DNA of 13,360 nt, from positions 55,107 through 68,466 of the forward strand of contig NSJX01000056.1 of NCBI GenBank assembly GCA_002286715.1, in the 5' to 3' direction. Below, piece after piece: positions 1-7,805 of the stretch. Under the pieces are notes generated by a model. That model was given only the letters and a program-made list of their open reading frames with translations, did not search any database and was not told the DNA's origin. Made by a program: the position numbers and the translations under genes. Numbering within the stretch: the stretch's first letter is position 1; each line of letters starts with the position of its first letter. The stretch comes from Dentipellis sp. KUC8613 (Eukaryota; Basidiomycota; Agaricomycetes; Russulales; Hericiaceae).

Positions 1-278
1 GAATAAAATTGTTTCCTCTTTCCCTCTGTGTGAGTAAGGATTTAAATATGATAGTTTGTCTATTGTATTGTAGTACTATAGTACTACCATAGACATATAG
101 TTGCTATAGTAGCAGAGTGTCAGATATGCTCTCTACGGATCATCTACAGATTATCTACCTGTAGCAAATATAGAGACCCACTTTGCATTTCCAGCTACGG
201 GTGATATTGAAAATATATTTAATACTGTAGATAAAATTTCCTATTATAGGTTTCTGTAGATATATTACGATTTCCTGA
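1..278. other. AT-rich non-coding flank left of the first LTR
   Basis: No open frame of useful length and no recognisable gene. The sequence is AT-rich and full of short variants of CTGTAGATA and its complement, so it may be old transposon or simple-sequence debris. It ends abruptly at the TG of the LTR at 279. I see no polypurine tract just before 279, so this does not look like the internal 3' end of a plus-strand retrotransposon. Confidence 0.6.
70..87. repeat. 18-bp perfect palindrome
   Basis: GTAGTACTATAGTACTAC is identical to its own reverse complement. It lies in AT-rich DNA with no associated gene. It could form a small cruciform or hairpin, but its role is unknown and it may be chance in low-complexity sequence. 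Confidence 0.8.
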
Positions 279-523
279 TGTTTTGACTCTGCCATTTTCG
301 CTCTCACCGGAGTTTGCCGGTGATTTGTCAGCAACTATACAGTTCATTTCGCTTTTCCTGTGGCTGAGGGACTGGGGCACTCCTCAGTCTCTCACATTAG
401 GCCACAGGTGTGTATTTTCGCTTTTCTTAGTTTTCTCAGTCTCTCACATTAGGCCACAGCCTGTAATAGAGTTTTGTTGTCCTCTAGGGAGCTCCCGGGT
501 GCCTCAACATACCAGTTTTAACA
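279..523 (+). mobile_element. Copia-type LTR, complete, plus orientation (solo or rearranged)
   Basis: A 245-bp sequence that begins TGTTTTGAC and ends GTTTTAACA, giving the TG...CA termini and short TGTT/AACA inverted ends typical of LTRs. It matches the minus-strand LTR at 5730-5974 over the same 245 bp with four substitutions (about 1.6 %) and no indels. It contains a 7-bp hairpin (304-310 with 317-323) and two copies of a 25-bp direct repeat (383-407 and 435-459). No primer binding site follows it; the next bases are minisatellite. The flanking pentamers CCTGA and CTCAC differ, so there is no target site duplication. It is therefore either a solo LTR with lost duplication or one end of a rearranged element, and the inverted relation to 5730-5974 favours rearrangement. 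Confidence 0.92.
383..459 (+). repeat. 25-bp direct repeat inside the LTR
   Basis: Positions 383-407 and 435-459 are identical 25-mers containing CTCACATTAGGCCACAG, 52 bp apart. In the other LTR the second copy starts GTTAG where this one has CTCAG, so here the two copies have become identical. Tandem motifs in LTRs are often enhancer or R-region elements, but no function can be assigned from sequence alone. Confidence 0.85.
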
Positions 524-2560
524 CTCACCGCCCTCACCATACCATCCCGCCACCCTGTGGGCGCACCCGCACCCACCGCATTGCCTACGCTCTCCCTCTC
601 GCTGATTCACCCACCATCTTGCGTCCCCACTAGCTATCTCATGCATATGTGCGCTGTCTAGCGATCACCCTTCCTATTTCCGCACTGCCCGCTGTTACTC
701 CCTGTCTCGGGCCCGCATGCACCATCCTTGCCGCCGGTCAGCCCATCCTCGGTGTCCCACATGCGCCGTCCTGCACACGCTCTTTCTTGCCTCCGCATGC
801 TGCGCGCTGCCCCTGTTTCCGCCTAAACACCTGCCGCAGTCGACTTCGTGCTCACACACACACCCTCAACAACCATGTCTGCAGACACTATACCACCCGG
901 GCGGTGCAAGCCGCTCATCATCGACTTGAACGACACGCTCCTGCTGCGCTCCTGCTGCGCCCTGCGCGACCGACGCGTCGCACGAGGCAACTGTGCCTTG
1001 TGGACGTGCGCATGTCCCTCCCCACGCTGTGCATGTTCGTCTTCCACACCACACTGTCCCTCACCCTTGTGCCATCTGGCACCCTGGCGGTGCCGTTGTG
1101 GCAACGCGCCCGTGGCTGCACCACTATGCGTCCTAGCTGTGCCATTTCGCCCCCAGCAACACCATCCGCGCCGCCTCGTGCCCCACCAACATCCATTTCG
1201 CACGCTGCCGACGTCTGGTGCCATAGCATCACCGCTGTGCGCCCCAGCAACGCCCTCATGGCGCTGTCTCGTGCCTGAGCAACACCCTCTCGGCCCACAG
1301 ACGCCCCAACGACGCCGTCTCGGCTCTCTGACGCCCCACCGACGACCGTTGCGCAGCCCACCGATGCTCTCTCAGCCATTTGGCATTGTAGTAACACCGC
1401 CGCGCCCCACGGACGTCATTACGATGCCGTCTCGCACCCTAGCGGCGCCCTCTCGCCCCACCGACGCCCTACTCACACCCTCTCTGCCCACTGGCACCCC
1501 GGCGACACCGCTGCGCGCCCTAGTGATGCAGCCTGGCACTCCAGGACACCCTCTTGGCCACATTCGCAGTCGCGCCTGCGCACCGTGTCGCACAATTTCG
1601 CCCCTGTCACATTGCCGCCCTGATGCATCGACTTTCGCCCGTGCACCGTGCACCGAGTGCCTCACGTGCCCCCGCCACCTTCGCCCATCACACGCCCGCG
1701 CCGCGCCTTTGCCTCGCCTACACAGAGTTTTCATTCCACCCTCTCTTTGCCCTCTCACTTGCCGCCGCTTTCTCTCTCGCCCCCGCCGCCCTCAATGGAG
1801 CCCTCGCACACGCGTGCGCCGCCTCGCATGCCCCAACAATGGTGCAGGACCCGCTTCTCGCAAGTTGCGCGCCCCAATCTCGCCGCCGTGCACCCCCACG
1901 CACCGCTGTGCACGCCCCAGCAACGGCGCAGGAGCCTCGCCCATGCTCCTACCGCCTCCCATGCCTTCATGCTGCCCTGTAGCCGCCTCGCGCGCAGTCG
2001 CATCACCCCTGTCAGCGCCGCGTGCCGCTGCTCCCCGTTTCGCGGGGCTCGCGCCCACCCGTCCTCTCGCACCGCCACTGCGCTCACGTGGCCCGACACC
2101 GCCCCTGTGCCTTCGCTTCTCGCCCACGCGCCGCTTCTCGTGTCCCTGCCACCTCACCTCCGTTGCGTCTCCACGACGCCATTGCACGCCCCAGTGCTGC
2201 CATCGTGGCGCCGCCGCCCGTCTCTCGCCGCCCCCTTTTGCCCGTCACATCCCCACAATGCCGTTTGGCACCCTCAAAATAGCGCATCAGGCGTGCCCGC
2301 TCTCGCACCTGCCGACTTGCATGCCCTCGCACTCCCTCACGCTGCCCGCGTGCGTTCTCCCCGCCTCATACCTTGTAGCAACGCTGCAGCATGCACGATC
2401 TCGCTGCCCAGCACGCCTTTGTGTCGCCTCGCACACCCTCGTGCCGTGCCGCACGCCCTCTCGCGCCTTGTGGCATCGCCTCGCCGCCGTCTCGCCCCGT
2501 GGTGCCGCCTCGCCGTGCTTGGGCGGTTTTCCGCCTACACCATCGTTTCGCACACCCACC

Positions 2561-2622
2561 GCCCTCGCACGCCGCTGCCGCCCTCGCACGCCGCTGCCGC
2601 CCTCGCGCAGCCGCCCGCTGCC
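2561..2622. repeat. Perfect 19-bp tandem repeat plus degenerate third copy
   Basis: The unit GCCCTCGCACGCCGCTGCC occurs at 2561-2579 and again, identical, at 2580-2598, followed by a looser copy to about 2622. Perfect adjacent copies inside an otherwise degenerate block indicate a recent duplication and confirm the minisatellite nature of block 1. Confidence 0.9.
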
Positions 2623-2730
2623 CCTCTGCAGCAGCACCACGCCCCGGCGTGGCTGCATTGTCGCCCCACGCGCCTGCCGCTCTCTCTCTCGCGCCCTCAC
2701 CCGCCCTTGCTCGGCCGTCGCGCACCTTCG

Positions 2731-3014
2731 CGACGACGCCCCGCGCCCTCGCGCCGCCACCACCCACCCTGGGCCGCCCTCAAGCCGCCTTCGCGACGAC
2801 GCCACGCGCCGTTGCACCTCCCCTGTCGCCGCTGTTGTTCGCTCACGACAATGCACTGCGCCCTCGCGCCGCCGCCCTCACGCCCCCTTCGCGACAACGT
2901 CGCCCACTGTCGCGCTCTCGCACCCCCTCCCTCGCCGCCGTCGTTCGCCTTTGCGACGACGCCTCGTGCCCTCTTGCCACCGCCCTCGCGCCGCCGCCAT
3001 CCACCCTGGGCCAT
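2731..3014. repeat. Higher-order duplication within block 1 (237-bp spacing)
   Basis: A composite segment containing CGACGACGCC, then CCCTCGCGCCGCC, then CCACCCTGGGCC appears at about 2731-2775 and again at about 2952-3012. The two CCACCCTGGGCC motifs start at 2764 and 3001. The second copy has a short internal insertion. This shows a longer repeat order above the basic unit. Confidence 0.7.
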
Positions 3015-3683
3015 GCTCACGCCCCCGTTGTCACGCACCGTCGTGCGCCACCATCACGTGCCTTCGCGTAACGCCCCCGCCTGCCCCTTCTCGCGCCCTC
3101 GTTCGCGGTGCGTCGCCCCCGTGCGCCGTCTGCCGGCCCCGCTCGCCGTCTGCCGCGCCCTCTCGACGCCGCCCGCCACCTTCTTCGGGCCCCTACGCTG
3201 TGCTCGCTCGTGGTCCAGCGGCGCCGTCACTCGGCTGCTGCCCGGCCTACCCGTTCTGTCACCGGCCCGCTCGTCGTCTGGCAGCCCGCATGTCTTGTGG
3301 CCGTACGGCACACCGTTTCATGCCGCACGCGCCTTAGCAACAGCGCGGTCTTCGCGCCGTGCCGCTGCTCTGTGCGCCCTCTGACTCCCCACGCGCTGTG
3401 TCGTCTCGCACTGTCCGCACCGTCTCACGCGCGCGGTTTCTCTCGCACGCGCTCGTTCCCACCTCCTTTCGCACGCGCTGTCTGCGCACCATCTCTCTCC
3501 TCGCTCTCCCTTGCATGTCAAACGCTTCATGTCGCGCGCCATACCCTCTCGCCTTCCCACCCGCTCTCTCGCCTTCCCATCCGCCGTGTCGCCGCGCACA
3601 CGCTGTGTCGCTGCCCGTGCGCCCTAGCAACGGCGTACGCTGTGGGCTGCGCGCTATGCGTCCTCTCACTGCCCGACGCCCCT

Positions 3684-3780
3684 CGGGGGGTGCGAGGAGG
3701 GCGCGGAGGGCGCGTGGAGAGCGTCAAGGGCGCGTGGAGAGCGTGGACAGGGCGGCTGGAGGCCGCGGAGGCCGCGAAGA
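3684..3780. repeat. Inverted G-rich island inside block 1
   Basis: Base composition flips here from C-rich to G-rich on the plus strand and flips back after about 3780. The island holds an exact 17-bp repeat, GGGCGCGTGGAGAGCGT, at 3708-3724 and 3728-3744 (20-bp period), and its vocabulary (GAGGAGGGCGC, GCGTCAAGGGCGC) matches blocks 2 and 3 on the right. The left edge is a near-palindromic junction, GCCCCTCGGGGGGTGC, as expected for a local inversion. Confidence 0.75.
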
Positions 3781-4367
3781 TCAAACACATGCGATGCCGT
3801 TACTGTACGCGACGCGCCCCCGACCGGCCTCGTTTCCTCCTACGCCGCGCCCCAGCATGGCGGTTCCGTGCCCGCGCGCTGCTGTCTGGTGCCTGCAAGC
3901 ATGCACCCACATCTCGCGCGCCCCCGTGGCCTCGCTTGCTGCCACGCCGCCGCCGCATCACCTCATCGAGCGCGCGTGCTGCTGTTTCCACACGCGGCGC
4001 GCTCCGGTCCGCCTCACTCGCATCCACACTGCCCTAGCATGGTGGTCTTGCGCATTCAAGCTCGCGGCCCCTGTTCGTCGCCCCGTGCCTCCGCATCACC
4101 ATCACTCACGACCACGATACCATCACATGCCCACCCGGCACCATCTCGTGGCTCGTGGGCCCGTGCGACTGTTGCGTGCCCTCACGCTGCCGCCTCGCTC
4201 CTTCGAGCGCTGTCTCGTGGCCTGCGCCCCCTCGCCGCCACACCACTGGCCGTGCCGTGTCGCAGGCGCTGTCACACGCATGCACTCGCGCCCCTACGCC
4301 CTAGTTTCTCCCCTCCTCCCTCTTCGCCCCCTCACGCCTCATGCCCGTCTCGCGCCTTGCGTCTCCT

Positions 4368-5072
4368 TCACGGGCGCTGAGGTGCCTTGGCAGCAGCGGC
4401 GGCGGCAGAGGCCGGAACGGCAGCCTTGAGAGCAGAGGGCGATGCCGATGAGCCAATCTCACCTGCACGGCGGATATGGTTGATCTCCTCATTGCGGAAG
4501 GCGTCCTGGAGCGAGGTGCGGTCCAGCTTGTCGAGCAACAGAAGCGAGGAGGTGAAGGTGGAGTACTCCGGCGGCAGCGAGCGGACCATAGCCATGCACA
4601 CCAGCTCGTTGTCGAGGTCCTTGAGCGCATAAGTCTCCGGACGCAGGGCCTGGATGGAGCACATGCCCTCGTCGATGCGGTTCATAAGTGACTGCAAAGA
4701 CTCACCGTCCCCGAGGCGGATGGAGAAGAAGTCATTGTAGGCATTGAAGCGAGTGCCAGGACGCTTCTGGACATGCACGGAGGCAAGGGTGGTCCACATG
4801 AGCACCGGATTGTCTTGCAAAGTCTGGACATGGATCCGCTGCGAAGGCTCGAGGTAGAGAAAGATGAGGCCGGCAGCCTGAGAGGCACGCTCCTCCCAGT
4901 CCTCGACAGCAGCACTGTTGTCCGGCTTCGGAGAGGGCTTCTTCGATGTCCCATTGACGATGAGCCAGAGCCTCCTGGTGCGGAGATAGGCAGCCATCTC
5001 CTCGGACCACTGGCGGTAGTTGGTGCCGTTGAGATGGGTGATGTTGAACTTGGGAGAGGAGTTGTCCGACAT
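4368..5072 (-). CDS. gag: Copia-type Gag, truncated before the zinc knuckle
   Basis: A 234-residue protein of the Copia Gag family (UBN2/Retrotran_gag_2 type), which assembles the virus-like particle that carries element RNA. Diagnostic parts are the N-terminal LNGTNYRQWSEEMAAYL (residues 14-30), the LRTRRLWLIVNG stretch after it, the central FNAYNDFFSIRLGDGESLQSLMNRIDE region (about 109-135) and LVCMAMVRSLPPEYSTF (about 157-173). The C-terminus is an alanine-rich linker (about 220-231) ending KAPQRP. Family members continue into a CCHC zinc knuckle and usually into pol; both are missing because the element is broken here, and the last few codons and stop are probably supplied by the adjoining minisatellite. 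The frame is otherwise intact. It is open upstream to a Met at 5261, but I chose 5072 because MSDNSSPKFNITHLNG looks like a normal Gag N-terminus and the upstream residues are Ser/Pro-rich and leader-like. Confidence 0.88.
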   Translation of the reverse strand: MSDNSSPKFNITHLNGTNYRQWSEEMAAYLRTRRLWLIVNGTSKKPSPKPDNSAAVEDWEERASQAAGLIFLYLEPSQRIHVQTLQDNPVLMWTTLASVHVQKRPGTRFNAYNDFFSIRLGDGESLQSLMNRIDEGMCSIQALRPETYALKDLDNELVCMAMVRSLPPEYSTFTSSLLLLDKLDRTSLQDAFRNEEINHIRRAGEIGSSASPSALKAAVPASAAAAAAKAPQRP

Positions 5073-5712
5073 GATGACGACGCTGAGGGCGAACGGCGAT
5101 GACGACGGGGATGAGACTCGGCGGAGGGGTAGATGAGAAGGCGGAGAAGGCGTGTGTAAAATGGAGCACGAAACGGACCAGTGGTTCTCGAGATATGCAC
5201 CCTTGTTGGCAGAGGTCAAGAGAGGGGCTAAGTCGAAGATGATGACGACGTGCAGAGGCAACGACGGCGCTGATGACTACAAAACTTGGGCGATGTCGAG
5301 AGGGGTCGAGGGCGAGGCGACACGCCAAAGGAGAAGCGAAACGGCCGAGCGGATGTGGAGATATGGGACGATGTTGGTGGGGAGAGGGGCGAAAAGTCGG
5401 CGGCCGTTGTCGAAGAACGGATGGACGGATCGACACGAAAATCGGCGGACGTACGACGCGGATAGAGCCCAGCACCTCTGCCAAAAATCAGCCCAAAGCG
5501 ATCACTCAAACTCGCACAACGGCAGCTCCAAGTTGAGGGGGTTGATAAGAGCAGCGCGAAAGATGGGCGCGTTGTCGACGAACGGCTGGTCGAAAAACGT
5601 CGAGAGGGGGACGCGCGGAAAGAGGAGAAGACGAGAAATCCGGCGGTATCAACCGTGTAGCGATAGGAGCACTAGAGGCGAAGATATGAGTCGATCTTGT
5701 AGGTGCGTTGTT
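5073..5712 (-). other. Copia 5' leader between primer site and gag
   Basis: About 640 nt with no credible gene. On the minus strand it is pyrimidine-rich and contains an imperfect repeat: the plus-strand 16-mer CGTTGTCGACGAACGG at 5570-5585 recurs at 5405-5420 with one mismatch (15/16), in a wider region of similarity (5555-5585 and 5391-5420). LTR retrotransposon leaders usually carry RNA packaging and dimerisation signals; whether this repeat serves that role is not known. A frame in phase with gag is open from 5261, so a longer Gag start cannot be excluded. Confidence 0.7.
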
Positions 5713-5729
5713 GCACAGGGCCCATAACC
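5713..5729 (-). promoter_or_regulatory. Primer binding site, half-tRNA(iMet) type
   Basis: Directly after the LTR terminal CA, the minus strand reads GGTTATGGGCCCTGTGC. The first 12 bases equal those at the same place in Drosophila copia, where reverse transcription is primed by a 5' fragment of initiator methionine tRNA cut in the anticodon loop. The plus strand thus reads like the tRNA itself, GGGCCCATAACC with the CAU anticodon. The match may extend to 17 nt, but the host tRNA is not in the window. This fixes the element's direction and its LTR boundary at 5730. Confidence 0.87.
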
Positions 5730-5974
5730 TGTTAAAACTGGTATGTTGAGGCACCCGGGAGCTCCCTAGAGGACAACAAAACTCTATTACAGGCTGTGGC
5801 CTAATGTGAGAGACTAACAAAACTAAGAAAAGCGAAAATACACACCTGTGGCCTAATGTGAGAGACTGAGGAGTGCCCCAGTCCCTCAGCCACAGGAAAA
5901 GCGAAATGAACTGTACAGTTGCTGACAAATCACCGGCAAACTCCGGTGAGAGCGAAAATGGCAAAGTCAAAACA
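5730..5974 (-). mobile_element. Copia-type 5' LTR, minus orientation
   Basis: A 245-bp LTR with TG...CA ends on the minus strand, beginning TGTTTTGACTTTGCC at 5974 and ending TTTTAACA at 5730. It is followed by a primer binding site, so it is a 5' LTR. It matches 279-523 with four substitutions. Two of the four fall together at the start of its second internal repeat (GTTAG against CTCAG). It should contain the promoter for the gag transcript, but I do not see a clear TATA box. Confidence 0.93.
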
Positions 5975-6544
5975 CAATGGGGGAAACACAAAACAGGCTC
6001 TACAGCCTCAAATAAAATCGGGAAGAATCGGGAAAAATTCCAGGGCGCACTATGAGAGATGCTGAACCACATACTGCGACAGTGAGATGGTACGGTGAGG
6101 GCGGCGAGATGGTACGGCGAGGGCAATGAGAGGGAAGTGAGCACACAAAGGCCCGGCGCACGGCTGAGATGATGAGACGAGATGGGAGCAAGACAATGAG
6201 AGCAAGACGACGGCAGGTGCTATGCTAGCGCGTGAGGGCAGGAGAGAGGCAGAAAAGGGAGAGTGAACGTACCTGTAAAACCCCCAATGCACCAGCTGCA
6301 CCATCTATCAAATCAACCATATCCGTCGTCTGTTTGGCTTGATTGGGCAGGCAGAGCACAACGTGAGGGCATGCAGGGCACCGCAAGAGCTTGTGGGGTG
6401 GCGCCTGGGCGTGTGGCCGGCGGGACTGGGTGCGTTGGGCGGCGACAGGGTATATGAGGCACGTCAGGCGTGACGCACGGGCGGGTGGGGTAGGGAGGGT
6501 CGGTTCCAGGGGGTGTGGAATCGGAGTACAAGGAGCGTCGACTT
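5975..6544. other. Mixed intergenic sequence with G-rich minisatellite patches
   Basis: No gene is supported. 5975-6050 is A-rich single-copy-looking DNA with AATCGGGA twice. About 6050-6262 and 6360-6510 are purine and G-rich with the same flavour as blocks 2 and 3. Between them, about 6263-6355, lies a short ordinary stretch. Open frames here are short, compositionally biased and show no domain. Confidence 0.6.
6084..6124. repeat. Two-copy 19-bp minisatellite unit, G-rich strand
   Basis: GAGATGGTACGGTGAGGGC at 6084-6102 recurs at 6106-6124 with one mismatch, period 22 bp. Its reverse complement matches the start of block 1 (533-551 region, GCCCTCACCATACCATCCC at 530-548) at 17 of 19 positions. 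This ties the sequence outside the minus LTR to that just inside the plus LTR, in opposite orientation. Confidence 0.8.
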
Positions 6545-7046
6545 AGAGCATCTTCAGAGCACGACGACTCTCGGCAATTCCCGCGCAAGGTCTTCGACGC
6601 AGCGTTCCAACAAAGGCACCCTCTTCAAGAGCTTCATAAAATTTTTAAAATTACAGATAAATTAAATTCTACTCACACGTAGTACATCTCTGCATGTGTT
6701 TTTTCTGGAAAGCAATTGTTTTGATTTCGCATGGTGAGAGCCATACCTTTCAATCTCACCATCTCTTGCACGGCGCGTCTTCCATTTTTTGAGTGATGTA
6801 GTCATTCAACAATTACACAAATTTGTCAATGTGTAAATATGCTATACTTTCATATGTGTCCCGAATATCGTGTCAATTGAACGATATTTGAGCTGTGTGG
6901 AAAATGTATACACTTCAAAGTGAACGAATGTGGCTGAAGTCGTGGGAGACCATTCCCCAAAGCAGCGATAAAAGTGCGCGGCGGCGGTTTTGAAAACCGT
7001 AGTGAGAATGTCGATACTTAAGACTGATTCATAGATGAATCAGAAC
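6545..7046 (+). repeat. Family A repeat, copy 1 (left arm)
   Basis: Shares ordered similarity with 12560-13045: GACTCTCGGCAATTCCCGCG, then a GGCGCG-CTTCCA-TTTT-GAG stretch, then TTGAGCTGT, AATGTGGCTGAA and a shared end, CTGATTCATAGATGAATCAG followed by AA. Its inner half (about 6766-7046) is inverted relative to 7806-8086. Family A has no conserved reading frame among copies, so it behaves as a non-coding or decayed mobile repeat. I do not recognise the family. Confidence 0.72.
6994..7046 (+). repeat. Left 53-bp perfect inverted repeat
   Basis: From AAACCGTAGTGAGAATGTCG to GATGAATCAGAAC, exactly complementary to 7806-7858. It includes the near-palindrome CTGATTCATAGATGAATCAG at 7024-7043. 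Confidence 0.92.
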
Positions 7047-7049
7047 TGA

Positions 7050-7176
7050 CAATATAATCTATTATCATTGTTATTTTATTGTCCTGAATGTCAATGCAAG
7101 TACTCCTGCTTTTGACTGCTATTGAAATAAACAATGTTCTAATTCAGCCATGAATCATTTTTTAATTAGAAAGAAC
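7050..7176 (-). repeat. Family B repeat, copy 1 (inverted to 9239-9355)
   Basis: The reverse complement of this segment aligns with 9239-9355 through CTAAT-AAAAA, TGATTCATGGCTGAATTAG, ATTGTTT, GGAGTACTTGCATT and ACAATAAAA, ending at GATTATATTG. Small indels separate the copies. It is non-coding. Confidence 0.78.
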
Positions 7177-7207
7177 TCCTCATAAATGTGTTCTGATTCA
7201 TCTATGA

Positions 7208-7250
7208 ACTAGTGAGGAGTAGGCCAGCAAGTGGCAGGTTCTGATTCATC
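7208..7250 (+). repeat. Family C box, copy 1
   Basis: A 43-bp segment beginning ACTAGTGAGGAGTAGGCCAG and ending CTGATTCATC. The same 43-bp layout occurs at 9369-9411 and, more diverged, at about 8305-8346. Similarity to the 9369 copy continues a little further (AGTGGGTA against GGTGGGTA). Confidence 0.82.
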
Positions 7251-7373
7251 TTTAAGAGTGGGTATGTCTTGACTTCAGATTATTACATCTCCTCACATCT
7301 TTAATTGTCATCCAATTCTTATTGTGATTTTGCATGATCTTTTTTTCTTTGCACAATGTATGTTTTCTAAAAG

Positions 7374-7397
7374 TTAATATATATTATATATATATAT
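7374..7397. repeat. AT dinucleotide microsatellite
   Basis: Interrupted TA/AT run of about 24 bp in the spacer of the inverted structure. No gene is associated. Confidence 0.85.
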
Positions 7398-7805
7398 CTG
7401 AGAAATTTAACCATATTCTCAGGCACTTTATAGGCCAGATAATTACAATGGGCTGATAGAAAGATATCTGTCTTGATAGTTCTATGGTTGCTATAGAAGA
7501 CCCCTTTCTATATATATAGATACCTTGCTATTCTCAAACATACCTTACTATCATCACTATTTCTTCTCCCTACAGTTCACACACTATAGAGACTATCAAG
7601 CTTGTTCATTGTCACAAGGAGTCCTGCAGCTATTGAAATATTGTCAGCTTCAATAACAGGAACACTTCTGGAATGGAAACAATGATAGATTATATTGCCA
7701 GCAGTATAATACACTACACCAAACTATAAAAACAATGTAAAAAATAATCTGCTATCACACACAGGACCAGTGTCTCTGTCCAAGATATCTCACAGAATTA
7801 TGGAT

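Larger units (their letters stand above)
524..4377. repeat. Strand-asymmetric GC-rich minisatellite block 1 (C-rich plus strand)
   Basis: About 3.85 kb of CpG-rich, low-complexity sequence made of degenerate units of roughly 19-21 bp, up to about 36 bp, around the core CGCCCCAGCRACGCC. Examples are 1430-1450 followed by 1451-1469, and the perfect 19-bp tandem at 2561-2598. The motif CCYAGCAACGGCG recurs, for instance near 1245, 1918, 3337 and 3630. The plus strand is rich in C and poor in A. Because AT content is so low, stops are rare and several frames stay open at once on both strands (848-3337 reaches 829 codons); the translations are only Arg/Pro/Ala/Ser/Cys-rich and show no domain, so no gene is called. 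The block starts directly at the LTR end and stops at the broken gag. Confidence 0.85.
4378..5974 (-). mobile_element. Truncated Copia-type LTR retrotransposon (5' part)
   Basis: Read on the minus strand, the parts come in the order expected for a Ty1/Copia element: a 245-bp LTR (5974 to 5730), a primer binding site directly after the LTR, a leader of about 645 nt, and gag. The element stops inside gag, just past the alanine-rich linker, where the sequence turns into minisatellite. Protease, integrase, reverse transcriptase, RNase H, polypurine tract and the 3' LTR in matching orientation are all absent. The base outside the LTR is CAATG on the plus strand; no partner target site duplication is found. 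The LTR pair in the window is inverted, so these are not the two ends of one intact element. Confidence 0.88.
7047..7805. other. AT-rich spacer between the inverted arms
   Basis: No gene. 7050-7176 is an inverted copy of 9239-9355. 7208-7250 is a direct copy of 9369-9411. 7374-7397 is an AT microsatellite. About 7440-7560 holds repeated CTATAGA/TCTATA motifs similar to those at 9480-9540. The remaining sequence shows nothing I recognise. Confidence 0.65.

Noticed and set aside
274..528. Target site duplication around the first LTR
   Set aside because: Flanking pentamers CCTGA and CTCAC do not match, and neither matches CAATG outside the second LTR.
283..633. 116-codon frame through the first LTR
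   Set aside because: It is LTR sequence running into minisatellite. The same peptide appears in the other LTR (5506-6144, minus) only because the LTRs are homologous.
2555..3060. CRISPR array
   Set aside because: Repeats are degenerate, directly adjoining and without unique spacers of constant length; the locus is eukaryotic.
848..3337. 829-codon plus-strand open frame in block 1
   Set aside because: Other frames on both strands are also long and open over the same DNA. The product is low-complexity Arg/Pro/Ala/Ser/Cys with no domain. Lack of stops follows from the low AT content of a minisatellite.
1648..4429. Further long plus-strand frames (578, 309 and 356 codons)
   Set aside because: They overlap the 829-codon frame out of phase in the same repeat and have the same compositional bias. 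The last one runs across the gag junction on the wrong strand.
5073..5727. Open frames in the Copia leader on both strands
   Set aside because: They lie in the untranslated leader or oppose gag, and show no retrotransposon or host domain.
7024..7060. Helitron 3' end
   Set aside because: There is a hairpin-like palindrome, but it is not followed by CTRR and no TC 5' end or Rep/helicase is seen.
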